Assembly: GCA_021324755.1 (NCBI GenBank)
Contig: JAJPIL010000012.1
Location: 1 to 64,000, forward strand
DNA from: Pseudomonadota bacterium
GTDB lineage: Bacteria; Desulfobacterota; Binatia; Binatales; Binataceae
Direction of reading: 5' to 3'
DNA: 64,000 bases
This document shows positions 29,009-40,000 of the stretch, in pieces (the first letter of the stretch is position 1; the number at the start of each line of letters is the position of its first letter). The notes beneath the pieces were generated by a model, which was given only the letters and a program-made list of their open reading frames with translations, was not told where the DNA came from and made no database searches. A program made the position numbers and the translations under genes.

Positions 29009-31099
29009 TCACCAGCGCACGACTTGCTCGTAAATTTTGGGCAACTCCCGAGGCAACGAGCTTATATCTTCGATTACCAGATAACGCGACGGCCGGCACA
29101 TCTGGCGCAGATAATCGTGGCCAGAGCGATCGACGGTGATGCAGAAGGGCATCGTGCCAGACATCTCCAGCTCTCTTAGGGCCACCATAGTGTCCTGTAA
29201 ACCGTACAGGTACGAGCGCGAGTCTTCGCCGTAGTCGAAGTCCTGAGGAAAGCCGTCGCTGAGCAAGAACAAATGGCGCGAGCGCGCGTTGACGTTTTTG
29301 AACTTTTCGCGAGCATGCCGAATCGCTGTCCCCATCCGGGTGGAGCGCTTAGGCTCTATCGCCCCTATTCGAGCCTTTACGGCGTCATCCAGCGGCCAGT
29401 CGAACTCCTTGATCACGTAGAACTCGACGTTGTAACGGCCGTGGCCCGAGAAACCCATTATCGCGTACAGATCGCCGAGTTCCTCCAGCGCTTGAGCCAT
29501 TATGACGAGCGCTTCCTTGTTGATATCGATAATCCGTCTGGGGCGGCGCCGAGTGCCTGGGTCGTGCCAAGGCGCTGCCCAGTCGTCGGACCGATGCACG
29601 TCTGCGTCAAAGTCGGACCGAGGGTTTACGGGCTCGTCGGTCGAGGCTGACATATCGAGCAAAAACAGTGTGGCGACGTCCCTAACTTCCTTTTGACGCG
29701 CCTTGTAGAGTCTGGGGTCTGGGATTTGCCCGAGGCGACGCTCGACCCGCGCCTCTACGCTGCGGTCAAGGTCGAGCTCTTCGCCGTCCTCCAACCCGCG
29801 AACCATCCTGAGCGCCTCGGGTCGCACCCGTTGGAAGTGGCGCCTAATGATTGGCACCAGGCGCGAGTAGCGCGCAAGCGTTGCGCGGTAGAATTCGCCC
29901 TGATCGCCGCTCAGCTTTATCTCGCGCAAGCGACACCATCCGCGCCGATACTCTGCCGCTTTGTAATCCCACTCGTCGTAAGCGTAGTAACTCTCGTCGC
30001 CGTCCGCAGCGCCGGTCAAGGTAATTCGCTGACCGGTACGGCTTGCGATCTCGGCTTCGGCCAATTGAATGCGCAATTGGCGAAGCTCTTCTTGTGCTTG
30101 CTGCTTTGCTGAGCGAGGCACAGGTGCGCCACGCTCGTCGCTTGACGTAGAAGCTTGTTGCGGATCTCGTTCTCCACCGGCACCGACCAACCGTTGGAGC
30201 TCCTGCTGGGTCAGCGATCGCTTCGACCCGCTAGCCGCGTTTTTACTGCCAGCCGTGCGCCGCACGCCGCCATTTAACCGCGCGTCATCCATCGAAGCCG
30301 GCTCGTCTTCATCTTCGAATCCATCCTCATCCGCCTGCTCGTCGAGGATGCTCGAGAGCTCGTTGTCTTCGCTATCATCGCTCCTCAAAGCGTCTGCTTC
30401 GTCGTCTAGCTCGGCGGATAAGCTTGTAACCTCGTCAATCCAATCGTAAAGCTTGGCGGCAACCATCGCGCTGGTAGAAACAGTTGCCCCTGGAAGGCGA
30501 AGCGGCGCAAAAAACTCCGCAAGCTTCGCTTTCAAAAGCTGGCCAAATAATCCCAGGTGTGCCTCGCAAAGCAATGCGGCACTCACAAGCGCGGTACTAA
30601 GCGTGTTCGGCTTAAGCTTTTGCACGAGCGCCCGATTGATCGCTGAAATCTCGGGCGCAAGTCCTGGAAAGCGGCGAGCAAGCGCAGCGTCGATTCGCGC
30701 AGCTTCGCACAGACGCAGAAGAGCGCCAGCGAGCTGGCGATCTTCGAAAGCCGCCACGAACCCCTCGAGCGCTTTCCTTCCTTGCTCGGCACGGCCCTCG
30801 AAGCCTGGTAACTCGCCCAAGTTCAAAGCAAAGGTTCCGAACTCGTGGCGTGCAGCGAGCTGGGCGACTAGGACCTTATAGTACCTGAACACTTCGGCCT
30901 TTTCGGACCATCCTTCCAACCGTTCCGGCAGAAAAATGCGTAGGCTGTCGCGAAGCGGAAAGCTGAACACTGCAAGTGGTCTGGTGTCGGAGAACGAGTC
31001 TACGCGAAAGTCGCGTCCGAAAAGCATCTTGACGAACTTGTTCAGCACGCCCCTGAAATCGTGCAGGCCGAAGGTTTGCTGTCGTTGGTTCGTCACCAC
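29009..31099 (-). CDS. NorD-like von Willebrand factor A domain protein
   Basis: This 696-residue protein has a helical N-terminal half, a highly acidic, probably unstructured central region (Asp/Glu-rich), and a C-terminal VWA domain with the MIDAS motif DMSAST. Such NorD/CbbO-type proteins work with a MoxR-type AAA+ ATPase (NorQ/CbbQ) to activate metalloenzymes. No such ATPase or target enzyme gene is beside it here. The start was set at GTG 31099 because GGAGGG lies six bases upstream; a TTG-led extension to 31180 is less likely. The client is unknown. Confidence 0.85.
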   Translation of the reverse strand: MVTNQRQQTFGLHDFRGVLNKFVKMLFGRDFRVDSFSDTRPLAVFSFPLRDSLRIFLPERLEGWSEKAEVFRYYKVLVAQLAARHEFGTFALNLGELPGFEGRAEQGRKALEGFVAAFEDRQLAGALLRLCEAARIDAALARRFPGLAPEISAINRALVQKLKPNTLSTALVSAALLCEAHLGLFGQLLKAKLAEFFAPLRLPGATVSTSAMVAAKLYDWIDEVTSLSAELDDEADALRSDDSEDNELSSILDEQADEDGFEDEDEPASMDDARLNGGVRRTAGSKNAASGSKRSLTQQELQRLVGAGGERDPQQASTSSDERGAPVPRSAKQQAQEELRQLRIQLAEAEIASRTGQRITLTGAADGDESYYAYDEWDYKAAEYRRGWCRLREIKLSGDQGEFYRATLARYSRLVPIIRRHFQRVRPEALRMVRGLEDGEELDLDRSVEARVERRLGQIPDPRLYKARQKEVRDVATLFLLDMSASTDEPVNPRSDFDADVHRSDDWAAPWHDPGTRRRPRRIIDINKEALVIMAQALEELGDLYAIMGFSGHGRYNVEFYVIKEFDWPLDDAVKARIGAIEPKRSTRMGTAIRHAREKFKNVNARSRHLFLLSDGFPQDFDYGEDSRSYLYGLQDTMVALRELEMSGTMPFCITVDRSGHDYLRQMCRPSRYLVIEDISSLPRELPKIYEQVVRW

Positions 31100-31236
31100 A
31101 ATATCCCTCCCGCATCGCCACGCTGTAAAAGCGAAGACACAACTAAAAAATTGCTTAAAAAATTGCTCCGTGCTCGACAAACACGAGTTGACGACTTGAC
31201 TGCCCTTGATGCGGCAGACTTAACTGAGTAATCAGC

Positions 31237-32622
31237 ATGAAAACGTCATCCATAAGGGTTCGAGTTATAAACCGCGTCAGTGTTTTGGTCGCTTGTTGCG
31301 CGGTCTTGGCCATCGCAGGCAGAGCATCTTGCGCTCTTACCGACGCGGTGCGGGCCACGACGCTGCCCAACGGACTTCGGGTCTTGGTCCTCGAAAATCA
31401 CAAGGCTCCGGTTGCCACATTCATGGTATTTTACAAGGTTGGATCGCGTAACGAAAAGTTCGGTGCCACGGGCATCTCGCACCTGGTCGAGCATCTTATG
31501 TTCCGCGGCACCAAAACGCTCGGTCCTGAAGAATTCTCAAACATAATTCAAGAGAACGGCGGGACCGACAACGCCTTTACCACCGAGAATTACACTGCCT
31601 ATTTCGAGGTGATTAACAAGGATCACCTCGAGGTTCCGATACGGCTCGAGGCCGACCGCATGGCGAACTTCGCTCCCCAAGGGTTCGATTCCGAAAAAGC
31701 GGTAGTGATGGAAGAACGAAGGCTTCGCACCGAGGATAATCCACAGGACTCGCTGTATGAAATCGCGCAATCGCAAGCCTTTATCCAACATCCCTACCAT
31801 TGGCCCGTGATCGGTTGGATGAACGACCTTGAGCATCTGACGCTCGAGGATGCGCTCAAGTATCACGAGGTCTATTACTCGCCGCAAAACGCAATAATTG
31901 TGGCTGTGGGCGATTTCGACGCCGATAAAGTGATGCGACAGATAAGTGAGAACTTCTCGCAGATAAAAAACGGCGCAAAGCCTCCACCTGTGACCGAGGT
32001 TGAACCGCCGCAAAAAGGCGAAAGACGAGTCGAGCTTCGGCGGCCAGCAGAACTGGCCGCGATCGCCGAGGCCTTTCACGTTCCTAATTATCGCGATCCC
32101 GACAGTTTTGCGCTCGAGATTGTCGCTGAGCTTTTGGCCGACGGCAAAAGCTCGCGCCTTTACAGGAAGCTGGTGGTGGAAAAGCGGATGGTCGTAAGCG
32201 TAGATACCGAGTACGACCGCCTGTCGGTCGACCCGAACCTCTTTTGGATAACGGCGCAGATTCGACCAAACGTAAAAGTCGACGACGTAATCGGCGTGAT
32301 AGACGACGAGATCGCCACACTGCGCGACAAAGCGCCATCCGACGACGAACTGCAGAAAGCCAAAAACCTCGTTCAGGCTAGTTTCGTTTATGGGCAGGAT
32401 TCGATATTCCGCGAAGCGATGTTGCTCGGCCAATACGAGATGCTCGGCGACTATCGAATGTTGGACCAATACCTGGTCGGTATAGACCGAGTAACGCCCC
32501 AGGACGTAAGCCGCGTAGTGGGGAAATATCTTAACCGTCCCCAGCGAACGCTCGCAATCTTGATACCCACGGGAGTGCTACCCCATCCGGCCGCAGGGCC
32601 AGCTGGCTCGACTGTGCGTTAA
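31237..32622 (+). CDS. M16 family zinc peptidase, catalytic subunit (secreted)
   Basis: The 461-residue product has a signal peptide (about residues 1-33, cleavage after SCA) and the inverted zinc motif HLVEH at 82-86, with the third ligand in the downstream EERR segment. It has the two-domain M16 architecture of bacterial processing-peptidase-like proteins of about 450 residues. It probably acts in the periplasm. The next gene, 26 bp downstream, encodes a non-catalytic partner, as in alpha/beta M16 heterodimers. Confidence 0.95.
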   Translation: MKTSSIRVRVINRVSVLVACCAVLAIAGRASCALTDAVRATTLPNGLRVLVLENHKAPVATFMVFYKVGSRNEKFGATGISHLVEHLMFRGTKTLGPEEFSNIIQENGGTDNAFTTENYTAYFEVINKDHLEVPIRLEADRMANFAPQGFDSEKAVVMEERRLRTEDNPQDSLYEIAQSQAFIQHPYHWPVIGWMNDLEHLTLEDALKYHEVYYSPQNAIIVAVGDFDADKVMRQISENFSQIKNGAKPPPVTEVEPPQKGERRVELRRPAELAAIAEAFHVPNYRDPDSFALEIVAELLADGKSSRLYRKLVVEKRMVVSVDTEYDRLSVDPNLFWITAQIRPNVKVDDVIGVIDDEIATLRDKAPSDDELQKAKNLVQASFVYGQDSIFREAMLLGQYEMLGDYRMLDQYLVGIDRVTPQDVSRVVGKYLNRPQRTLAILIPTGVLPHPAAGPAGSTVR

Positions 32623-32648
32623 CAACCGTCTACCAGAGAAGGACGAAC

Positions 32649-34016
32649 GTGGCCAAAACGAAACCAAATTTAGCGCCTCTCTTAATCGCTCTCGCTCTCC
32701 TTTTCCTCATCCCTACCAGACTTTGCGCGCTCGAGATAAAGCGTTACGTCTTGAACAACGGGGCGGTGCTGCTCGTCTCAGAGCAACATCAGCTTCCGAT
32801 GGTTACCGTGTCGATCGCGTTCGATGCAGGTTCCCGGCGCGACCCCGAGGGCAAGGCCGGCCTAGCAAGCCTGACGGCCGCAAGTCTAGCCGAAGGGACG
32901 CGCGAACTTTCTGCAAGCGAGCTAAACAAAAAGATAGACTTCATGGGAAGCTCGCTTACGGTGAGCGCCGACCGCGACTACGCAACTGCCTCCTGCGTGT
33001 CGCTCAAAAAATTCTTTCCGCAGACGCTTGCGCTGCTAACTTCCGTGCTTACCGATCCAGGACTGCGCGACGAGGACATCTTGCGCAAGAAGACCGAACA
33101 GATCGCGGCCCTGCGTTCAGCCGACGAAGAGCCAGGTTACGTAGCTAAGAGGGTCTTTACCGAGCTACTTTTCGATCATCAACCGTACGGCCATCTGCCC
33201 GAGGGCGACTTGGATTCGGTCGAACGTCTTACGCCCCAAGACGTGCGCGAGTTCTACCACACGTATTACCATACCGGATCTGCCGTGATCGCGGTGGTCG
33301 GCGACGTTGACGCTGAACAAATCAAGGGCGAGTTCGATAAAGCCTTGGCGAAGTTGCAAGGTCAAGTTGCGCCCCAGCCGCCGCCCCCGCCGCCGAAAGT
33401 ACCCGCCGGGGCTCACGTAACCAAGATCGACCGCAATGTAACCCAGGCAAACATCGAACTTGGCTTTGAAGGGATCGCACGCAGCAACCCCGACTTCTAC
33501 AAGCTTCAGGTAATGAACTACATCCTCGGCGGTGGCGGTTTCGCCTCGCGCCTGGTAAAGCAAGTACGCAGCAAGGCCGGACTCGCCTATTCGGTGGCTA
33601 GTTTCTTCACTCCGGGCAAGTTTCCGGGTTCCTTCCAGGTGGTGCTGCAGACAAAAAACTCCAGCGCCAACCAGGCCGTAAGGATGGTGCTCGAGGAGTT
33701 GCGAAACATGCAGACGCGTCCGGTCTCGCAAAAAGAGCTCGAAGGGGCCAAACGATTTCTTATCGGCAGTTTCCCGCTTAAGATTGACCGCCAAAGCTCG
33801 ATCGCGAGCTTCTTGTTGCAGGTAGAAATTTACGGTCTCGGACTCGATTACGTGGATAAGTATCCGAAGTTGATCGACGCGGTTACGGTCGAGGACGTTC
33901 AGAACGTCGCTCGAAAGTATCTCCATCCAGACGCCTACATTTTAGTTGCAGTTGCAAACCAAAAAGAAGCCGCTCTCGACGTCAGCAGCGCGGCGCCGGC
34001 CAATGGCGGACATTGA
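32649..34016 (+). CDS. M16 family peptidase-like partner without zinc site (secreted)
   Basis: The 455-residue product has a signal peptide (about 1-28, cleavage after LCA) and the M16 fold, but the HxxEH position reads SLTAASLAEGT, so it cannot bind zinc there. The C-terminal R/Y pair region (GGGFASRLVKQVRSKAGLAYSVAS) is well kept, which is typical of the non-catalytic subunit that completes the active chamber. Translation starts at GTG 32649. A proline-rich linker lies near residue 240. It is co-transcribed with the catalytic partner and overlaps the DUF488 gene. Confidence 0.93.
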   Translation: MAKTKPNLAPLLIALALLFLIPTRLCALEIKRYVLNNGAVLLVSEQHQLPMVTVSIAFDAGSRRDPEGKAGLASLTAASLAEGTRELSASELNKKIDFMGSSLTVSADRDYATASCVSLKKFFPQTLALLTSVLTDPGLRDEDILRKKTEQIAALRSADEEPGYVAKRVFTELLFDHQPYGHLPEGDLDSVERLTPQDVREFYHTYYHTGSAVIAVVGDVDAEQIKGEFDKALAKLQGQVAPQPPPPPPKVPAGAHVTKIDRNVTQANIELGFEGIARSNPDFYKLQVMNYILGGGGFASRLVKQVRSKAGLAYSVASFFTPGKFPGSFQVVLQTKNSSANQAVRMVLEELRNMQTRPVSQKELEGAKRFLIGSFPLKIDRQSSIASFLLQVEIYGLGLDYVDKYPKLIDAVTVEDVQNVARKYLHPDAYILVAVANQKEAALDVSSAAPANGGH

Positions 34017-34599
34017 ACCAGAGCGCGACAAAGTCGTCTTCACCGTCGGTCACTCCAACCATCCAATCGGGCATCTATGCGAGATTCTGAAATCTCACGG
34101 TATCACCGTGGTCGCAGACGTAAGGCGTTTTCCGAGCTCTACTCGATGGCCGCAATTTAACCGCAAGGCGCTCGAACAGAGCTTCAAAGAAGTGGGAATA
34201 TCTTATTGCTGGATTCCCGCGCTTGGCGGCCGACGTTCACTGACGGGGGAGTCTAGAGTATACGCTGGATGGCGCACGGCTGGTTTTCGCGCATACGCTG
34301 CCTACATGGCAAGCGAGCAGTTCGCGCAAGGTCTAAGCGATCTTCTCTCTCTAGTCGCCAGTCAAACGGTTGCGGCGATGTGCTCGGAGGGCTTATGGTG
34401 GCGATGTCATCGTCGGCTCATCGCCGACCGGCTCGTCACCATGGGACACAGCGTGTTCCACATCCTTCCCGACGGTAAAGCCGTGGTACATCAGCCAACG
34501 TCCTTTCTTTGCGTCGTCGACGGAATGCTGTTGTACCCCGACAAGTCTTTAGCAGCAGGCGAATCCATAAAACAGGAAGGTCAAGACAAAGCGAGCTGA
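34003..34599 (+). CDS. DUF488 family protein
   Basis: The 198-residue product shows the DUF488 hallmarks: FTVGHSNHPIGH near the N-terminus, ADVRRFPSSTRWPQFN, and a cysteine-containing motif CSEGLWWRCHRRLIAD (usually C-x-E...CHR). The conserved cysteines and His-Arg suggest a catalytic site, but the function is not established to my knowledge. ATG 34003 overlaps the end of the M16 gene by 14 bases, so it is translated from the same message. An upstream in-frame extension inside the M16 gene is disregarded. Confidence 0.85.
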   Translation: MADIEPERDKVVFTVGHSNHPIGHLCEILKSHGITVVADVRRFPSSTRWPQFNRKALEQSFKEVGISYCWIPALGGRRSLTGESRVYAGWRTAGFRAYAAYMASEQFAQGLSDLLSLVASQTVAAMCSEGLWWRCHRRLIADRLVTMGHSVFHILPDGKAVVHQPTSFLCVVDGMLLYPDKSLAAGESIKQEGQDKAS

Positions 34600-34808
34600 A
34601 TTCCAAATTCTCTCAACGCGCGCGCTCAAGAAGCGCTGCGGGTGTTCGAGCGAGGGTTGCCTGACCTACAGCGCAAAATCGGTTGAAAGAAAGCTGGCAG
34701 AAACACTTCAAAGCCAAGCGAAAATGGTGCCCTGCCGCAAGGAAAAGAGCTTCACGTCGACAGCCCAAAGTCGTTTCAATCGTTATCCGGCTAAAATTCG
34801 GACCAAAC

Positions 34809-34846
34809 GGCCGCCGCTGCTTGGAAAACGCCTCTAAGCAGCGGCC
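34809..34846 (-). terminator. Hairpin at the end of uvrA
   Basis: CCGCTGCTT (34814-34822) pairs with AAGCAGCGG (34836-34844), with possible extra GGCC pairing outside. The stem includes the uvrA stop codon. On the minus strand it is followed by GTTTGG, a weak T-run. It probably helps end the mfd-surA-pdxA-uvrA transcript. Confidence 0.4.
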
Positions 34847-37662
34847 CTTTGGTTCAGCACCTGTCGCAAATATTGTCCGGTGTAGGAATTCGGCACCGAC
34901 GCGATCTGTTCGGGCGTGCCGGTGGCGACTACCGTGCCGCCGTCGGCACCACCTTCGGGGCCAAGATCGACGATGTAGTCCGCAGTTTTTATCACGTCGA
35001 GATTGTGCTCGATGATGATTACCGTGTTGCCCGCGTCTACCAGGCGTCCGAGCACGGAAAGTAGCTTTTTGATATCCTCGAAGTGGAGTCCGGTTGTCGG
35101 CTCGTCCAGGATGTATAGGGTGCGACCGGTAGCGCGGCGCGACAGCTCGCGCGCAAGCTTGATACGCTGCGCTTCTCCACCTGACAGCGTCGTCGCCGGC
35201 TGCCCCAAGCGGATATAGTCCAGTCCCACCTCGCATAGCAGCTCGAGGCGCTGCCTCACCTGTGGAACTGTGCCAAGAAGCTCGAGCGCTTCGGCCACAC
35301 TCAGATCGAGAATGTCGGCTATATTCTTTCCTTTGTAGCGGACCTCCAATGTGTCGCGGTTGTAGCGCCTGCCGCCGCATACCTCACACGTAACGTAGAC
35401 GTCGGGCAAAAAGTGCATCTCTATTCGTATCACGCCGTCGCCCTCGCAAGCCTCGCACCGACCGCCCTTGACGTTGAACGAGAAGCGTCCTGGACCGAAC
35501 CCTCTCATCCTGGCCTCGGGCAGGCGTGCAAACAGTTCCCTTATAGGCGTAAAAAGCCCGGTGTAAGTTGCGGGATTGGAGCGAGGCGTGCGGCCAATCG
35601 GCGACTGGTCGATATTGATTACCTTGTCTAGGTGCTCCACGCCTTCTATCCTTTCGAAGGCGCCAGGGCGGGTGCGCGCCCCGTGAAGCTTTTGAGCCAA
35701 CGCATTGTAAAGTGTATCCAGAACCAGGGTTGACTTGCCCGAGCCCGACACGCCTGTGACGCACGTAAGCACGCCTATGGGAAAGCTCACGCTGATGTTG
35801 CGAAGATTGTTCTCGCGCGCTCCGTGGACCGTCAACCATCGGCCATCGGGCTGACGGCGGCGCGACGGTATAGGAATTTCGAGCGCTCCGCTAAGATACT
35901 GACCCGTAAGCGACGCGCTATTGCGCATCACCTCGTTCGGCGTGCCTTGCGCCACCACGTAGCCGCCCTGGGCGCCCGCGCCCGGCCCCATATCGACGAT
36001 ATGGTCGGCCTGTAACATCATCTCTCGGTCATGCTCGACCACCAAAACGGTATTTCCCAGGTCGCGCAAACGCTTGAGCGTGTCGAGCAAGCGCGAATTA
36101 TCGCGCGGATGAAGACCGATGGATGGTTCGTCGAGCACGTAAAGCACGCCCACCAGGCTCGAACCGATCTGAGTTGCAAGACGAATCCGCTGACTCTCAC
36201 CCCCGGCCAACGTGTCAGCCGAGCGGTCGAGGGTCAGGTAATCAAGACCCACTTCTACCAAAAACTTCAACCGTTCGCGAATTTCCTTAAGTATCAGCCG
36301 CGCGATCTCCGCTTCCTGGGGGCTTAGCTCAGGATTGGCAAAAAACTCAAGCGCTTCACCGATCGTCATCCTGACGACGTCATGAATCGACTTACCGTTA
36401 AATCGCACGAAAAGGCTTTCCTTTTTAAGACGACTTCCGTTGCAAACCGGACACGGACGTTTGCTCATGTACGATTCCAGCGCCTGCCGCTCCGCGCCCC
36501 AGGCGCTTTCTTTGTAGCGACGATCGAGCCATTCGAGCACGCCCTCGAACGGACGGCGGTAGGATTGCCGGTCTTGTCCGCGGCCGCGATAAAACTCGAT
36601 TTCTTCGTCGCCCGAACCGTACAGAATCGCCTTGCGGACCCGAGCGGGCAAACTTTTCCAGCTCTGGTTTAGATCGAATCCGTAATGCTCCGCCAATGCC
36701 TCCAGCACAAGGCGCATATTGCGCCCCGCCCACGGAGCGATCGCCCCTTGGGCCAGACTTAGCTCTTGGTCCTTTATCACCAAATCTGGGTCAAAATAAG
36801 TGATCGAGCCGAGACCGGAGCAGTTGGGGCACGCGCCATGGGGGCTGTTGAAGGAAAACAAGCGGGGCGTGATCTCAGGATACGACGTCCCACACTCGAC
36901 GCAAGCGAAGCGCTGGCTGAAGTAGATCTCCTCGGTCCCTTCTTCGGTCAGGCGCTCCACTTTGAGCAGGTCGCCTCCGTGTTTGAAAGCGGTCTCGAGC
37001 GAGTCGGCCAGGCGCTTTTCGATGCCTTTGTGAATAGTCAACCGGTCTACGACAACCTCGATTGTGTGGTGGCGGTTTTTGTTCAGGGCGATATCTTCCT
37101 GAAGGTCGCGCATCTCCCCATCAATCTTGGCGCGCACGAAGCCCAGGCGCCGCAGTTCGTTCAGTTCTTTTCGGTACTCGCCCTTGCGGCCACGCACGAT
37201 CGGCGCAAGCACCTGAAGGCGCGTCCCTTCAGGCCAGGTCATGATTCGGTCTACGATCTGGGGGACTGTCTGAGTCGAAATTTCGCGCCCGCAATTGTAG
37301 CAGTACGGACGACCCACGCGCGCAAAAAGCAGGCGCAAATAGTCATATATTTCGGTGACGGTCCCCACCGTGGAGCGAGGATTGCTGGAGGCGCTTTTTT
37401 GTTCGATCGAGATTGCGGGTGAAAGCCCCTCGATCGAGTCGACATCCGGTTTCTCCATCTGTTCAAGGAACTGCCTAGCGTAGGCCGACAGCGACTCGAC
37501 GTAGCGGCGCTGCCCTTCGGCGTAGATCGTATCGAAGGCAAGCGAAGACTTGCCGGAGCCCGACAGGCCGGTGATCACTACCAGCTTGTCGCGAGGGATT
37601 TCTAGGTCGATGTTCTTAAGGTTGTGCTGTCGCGCGCCCCTTAATACAATTTTGCCTGCCAT
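34834..37662 (-). CDS. uvrA: UvrABC excision repair protein UvrA
   Basis: UvrA recognises bulky DNA damage and loads UvrB. The 942-residue product has two ABC ATPase halves, with Walker [10 protein letters not shown] (near 32-40) and GVSGSGKST (near 640), the two zinc fingers (CVECG...CPNCSG and CEACEGDG...CEVCGG), and both LSGGE-type signatures ([18 protein letters not shown]). The ATG at 37662 gives the family N-terminus [17 protein letters not shown]; an upstream TTG at 37701 is unlikely. It is the last gene after mfd, surA and pdxA on this strand. Confidence 0.98.
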   Translation of the reverse strand: MAGKIVLRGARQHNLKNIDLEIPRDKLVVITGLSGSGKSSLAFDTIYAEGQRRYVESLSAYARQFLEQMEKPDVDSIEGLSPAISIEQKSASSNPRSTVGTVTEIYDYLRLLFARVGRPYCYNCGREISTQTVPQIVDRIMTWPEGTRLQVLAPIVRGRKGEYRKELNELRRLGFVRAKIDGEMRDLQEDIALNKNRHHTIEVVVDRLTIHKGIEKRLADSLETAFKHGGDLLKVERLTEEGTEEIYFSQRFACVECGTSYPEITPRLFSFNSPHGACPNCSGLGSITYFDPDLVIKDQELSLAQGAIAPWAGRNMRLVLEALAEHYGFDLNQSWKSLPARVRKAILYGSGDEEIEFYRGRGQDRQSYRRPFEGVLEWLDRRYKESAWGAERQALESYMSKRPCPVCNGSRLKKESLFVRFNGKSIHDVVRMTIGEALEFFANPELSPQEAEIARLILKEIRERLKFLVEVGLDYLTLDRSADTLAGGESQRIRLATQIGSSLVGVLYVLDEPSIGLHPRDNSRLLDTLKRLRDLGNTVLVVEHDREMMLQADHIVDMGPGAGAQGGYVVAQGTPNEVMRNSASLTGQYLSGALEIPIPSRRRQPDGRWLTVHGARENNLRNISVSFPIGVLTCVTGVSGSGKSTLVLDTLYNALAQKLHGARTRPGAFERIEGVEHLDKVINIDQSPIGRTPRSNPATYTGLFTPIRELFARLPEARMRGFGPGRFSFNVKGGRCEACEGDGVIRIEMHFLPDVYVTCEVCGGRRYNRDTLEVRYKGKNIADILDLSVAEALELLGTVPQVRQRLELLCEVGLDYIRLGQPATTLSGGEAQRIKLARELSRRATGRTLYILDEPTTGLHFEDIKKLLSVLGRLVDAGNTVIIIEHNLDVIKTADYIVDLGPEGGADGGTVVATGTPEQIASVPNSYTGQYLRQVLNQRAAA

Positions 37663-37752
37663 GTCCCTGACCGACAGTGGAACGGTAAAATCAACTCCCA
37701 AAGCGCAAGAACGCTTCGTCCTGTCCGCTCTGGCTCGAGCAACGCCATCTCG

Positions 37753-38844
37753 TCACGAACGCGCATTGAATCTGGCAGAATTTAAATCTCTGGCGGCGCT
37801 ATCGCTTCTCCGCTTTTTCGAAACGGCGCTCCAGGCATATTTGATTGCCGCCTTCATGCTGGACGAATTGGCCTTTCCCTTGCCTGCGATATCGAAAGCG
37901 GTGCCGTGATCCGGCGAGGTGCGCACAAAGGGAAGACCGAGGGTCACGTTCACCGCGCGGTCGAATTCAAGCGTTTTTACCGGCAGCAATCCCTGGTCAT
38001 GGTACATCGCCACGGCGGCGTCGAACTCGAATCTTCCTTGGGGACGAGCAAACGCGCTGTCCGCAGCGACGGGGCCCAGAACGTCGAGACCAGTTGATCG
38101 CGCCCGCTCGATCGCTGGGCTTATAATGCGTTGCTCCTCATCGCCGAAAAGGCCGTTTTCGCCCGCGTGGGGATTGAGTCCCAGCACCACGATGCGGGGG
38201 TTTTCTATTCCGAAATATACGCGCAGATGATCGGCACAAAGTCGTATCGTGTCGTATACTTTCTCGGCGCTCAGCGCAGCCGGCACCTGCGCAAGACCGA
38301 TATGAACGGTGACTAGCGCGACCCTCAAAAGGTCTCCGGCAAACATCATTCGCCAGATACTCGTTCCCGAAAGCTCAGCTAAAAGCTCGGAATGCCCCAC
38401 AAAGTGACGGCCGGCGCTACTTATCCACTGTTTGCTGACCGGCGCGGTCACCAAAGCAGAAGCCTCATTTGCCATCACCATTCGGGTGGCTTCAACGATG
38501 CACTTGTAAGCAGCTTCCGCTCCCTCAATGCTGGGATGCCCGGGCACAAAACGCGCTTTGGCTGTAAGCCCGCATACGTCGAACACCGCAAGCCCTTCGC
38601 GCAATGGGACAAGTGGCCTTCCCCTTTGCCATGCGTAGGGCAAGGGCGCGCCCTCGACTTCCGCAGCCGCCGCCTTCATCGTCGCCTCATGCCCGACCAC
38701 GATCAGCGGAATTTCCTCGCCATCGAGAGTTAGCTCACGAACGGCTCGGACAATTACCTCGGGCCCGATCCCCGCAGGATCGCCCATGGTAACGGCGAGC
38801 GGTCGAACTTCGGCGCCCGGGCATCCGGAAAACTGTCTCGACAT
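37753..38844 (-). CDS. pdxA: 4-hydroxythreonine-4-phosphate dehydrogenase
   Basis: PdxA oxidises 4-phosphohydroxy-L-threonine in DXP-dependent vitamin B6 synthesis. The 363-residue product is a little longer than the usual 330 because of a basic C-terminal tail. Key segments are [53 protein letters not shown] and the final [17 protein letters not shown]. It follows the surA-like gene by 19 bp, matching the widespread surA-pdxA pairing. Confidence 0.96.
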   Translation of the reverse strand: MSRQFSGCPGAEVRPLAVTMGDPAGIGPEVIVRAVRELTLDGEEIPLIVVGHEATMKAAAAEVEGAPLPYAWQRGRPLVPLREGLAVFDVCGLTAKARFVPGHPSIEGAEAAYKCIVEATRMVMANEASALVTAPVSKQWISSAGRHFVGHSELLAELSGTSIWRMMFAGDLLRVALVTVHIGLAQVPAALSAEKVYDTIRLCADHLRVYFGIENPRIVVLGLNPHAGENGLFGDEEQRIISPAIERARSTGLDVLGPVAADSAFARPQGRFEFDAAVAMYHDQGLLPVKTLEFDRAVNVTLGLPFVRTSPDHGTAFDIAGKGKANSSSMKAAIKYAWSAVSKKRRSDSAARDLNSARFNARS

Positions 38845-38863
38845 AGCCAGCTACTCGAGCGCC

Positions 38864-40000
38864 TCAGGGCGCGTACTCCACAACGTGTCTTTTTGCCAGA
38901 TCCTCGCGGACCCAACGACGAAACTCTTTTTCCAAGCGGGTCTGCATCAGCTTGGCCTCGATCTGATCTCTCACCTTGCTCAGCGGTTGCAACCCAGGTT
39001 TTTCATGGTCCTCCACTTTGAGGATGTGAAAGCCGTGCGAGGTTTGCACGACGGGCGAGATGTCTCCTACGTTGAGCTTGCTAACCACTTCTCTGATTTC
39101 ATCTAAAAGCTCGTCAGGTTTGAACCATCCGAGTTCGCCGCCGTTGCTTTTGGAAGGATCGTCGGAGTAGCGCTGGGCCAAGGCGGCAAAGTTTTCTCCC
39201 TCGAGAATTCGCGCGCGAATCGCCTGAGCCTTTGCCCGAGCTTGTGAGATCTCTTTTTGCGAGGCGTCGGGCTCAACTGCGATCAAAATCTGAGCAATTT
39301 GGTAACGCTCTTCCTTGACGGTAAATTCTTCTGGATGGCTTTTGTAGTAGGCCTCGATCTCAGCGTCGGGGATTTTTACTTTCTCGCGCACTTCCCGCTG
39401 AATCAACACCATGCGCTCGACCTGTTCGCGCGCTCTTTTGCGGAAGTCCTCGTAACTGATGTTTCGTTGGCGCAAAGCCTCTCTGAACTCCTGGTCGGAC
39501 ACGTGGTTTTGCGCATTGATGCTCTGGATGTAGCGGTCCACCATCGCGTCGTCGACTTCTCCCTTGATACTTTTTACTTCCTCGTCGAACAGCTTCTCAT
39601 CGATCGCGCCTTGCAACGCTTCTTTAAAGGCTGGGGAGTTCCGTGGCTCGTCGGCTGGCAACGTTACGCCTCGGATGCGCGCGTATTCGCGGACGTCTTC
39701 GACCGTAATCGGCTCCCCATCGACGCTGGCAACGACCTGGTCTAAAGTCTCCTGGGCGTCCACCCTCGCGGAAACAACCAAGCCGAAGACCACCAAGCTC
39801 AGCATCAGCGCCAAAGCACGACAAATCGGTGACGGCCACGGAACCAAACCACGTCTGTCGGCCCGCTTACCACACACACCGGTTTCCGGGTAAAGGAGCC
39901 GAGCGTTTCGTTTGCGCAACGATTCGCGACTAATTCGCGCGATCGCCAGTTGTCTGCCCATTGTCGCTGCAAGAACCCGCGTCCAAAACTTAATTGACAT
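38864..40000 (-). CDS. surA: SurA-like periplasmic peptidyl-prolyl isomerase/chaperone
   Basis: The protein has a SurA N-terminal domain (LDQVVASVDGEPITVEDVREYA) and one PpiC-type parvulin domain with ILEGENFAALAQRYSDDPSKSNGGELGWF. Typical SurA has two parvulin domains; this one has one. A hydrophobic stretch ending SARVDAQ precedes the mature part, so it is probably exported and assists outer-membrane protein folding. The ATG at 40000 overlaps the mfd end by 11 bases but leaves a long n-region, so an internal non-ATG start is possible. pdxA follows. Confidence 0.88.
   Translation of the reverse strand: MSIKFWTRVLAATMGRQLAIARISRESLRKRNARLLYPETGVCGKRADRRGLVPWPSPICRALALMLSLVVFGLVVSARVDAQETLDQVVASVDGEPITVEDVREYARIRGVTLPADEPRNSPAFKEALQGAIDEKLFDEEVKSIKGEVDDAMVDRYIQSINAQNHVSDQEFREALRQRNISYEDFRKRAREQVERMVLIQREVREKVKIPDAEIEAYYKSHPEEFTVKEERYQIAQILIAVEPDASQKEISQARAKAQAIRARILEGENFAALAQRYSDDPSKSNGGELGWFKPDELLDEIREVVSKLNVGDISPVVQTSHGFHILKVEDHEKPGLQPLSKVRDQIEAKLMQTRLEKEFRRWVREDLAKRHVVEYAP

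Noticed and set aside
31537-32469. Open frame of about 310 codons on the minus strand opposite the catalytic M16 gene
   Set aside because: It lies entirely antisense to a well-conserved protein, has no ribosome-binding site or family features, and reflects codon bias of the real gene.
33165-33926. Open frame of about 250 codons antisense to the second M16 gene
   Set aside because: Same reason: a mirror of the codon usage of a secure gene.
36766-37422. Open frame of about 218 codons on the plus strand opposite uvrA
   Set aside because: Antisense to the highly conserved UvrA N-terminal half and without recognisable domains.
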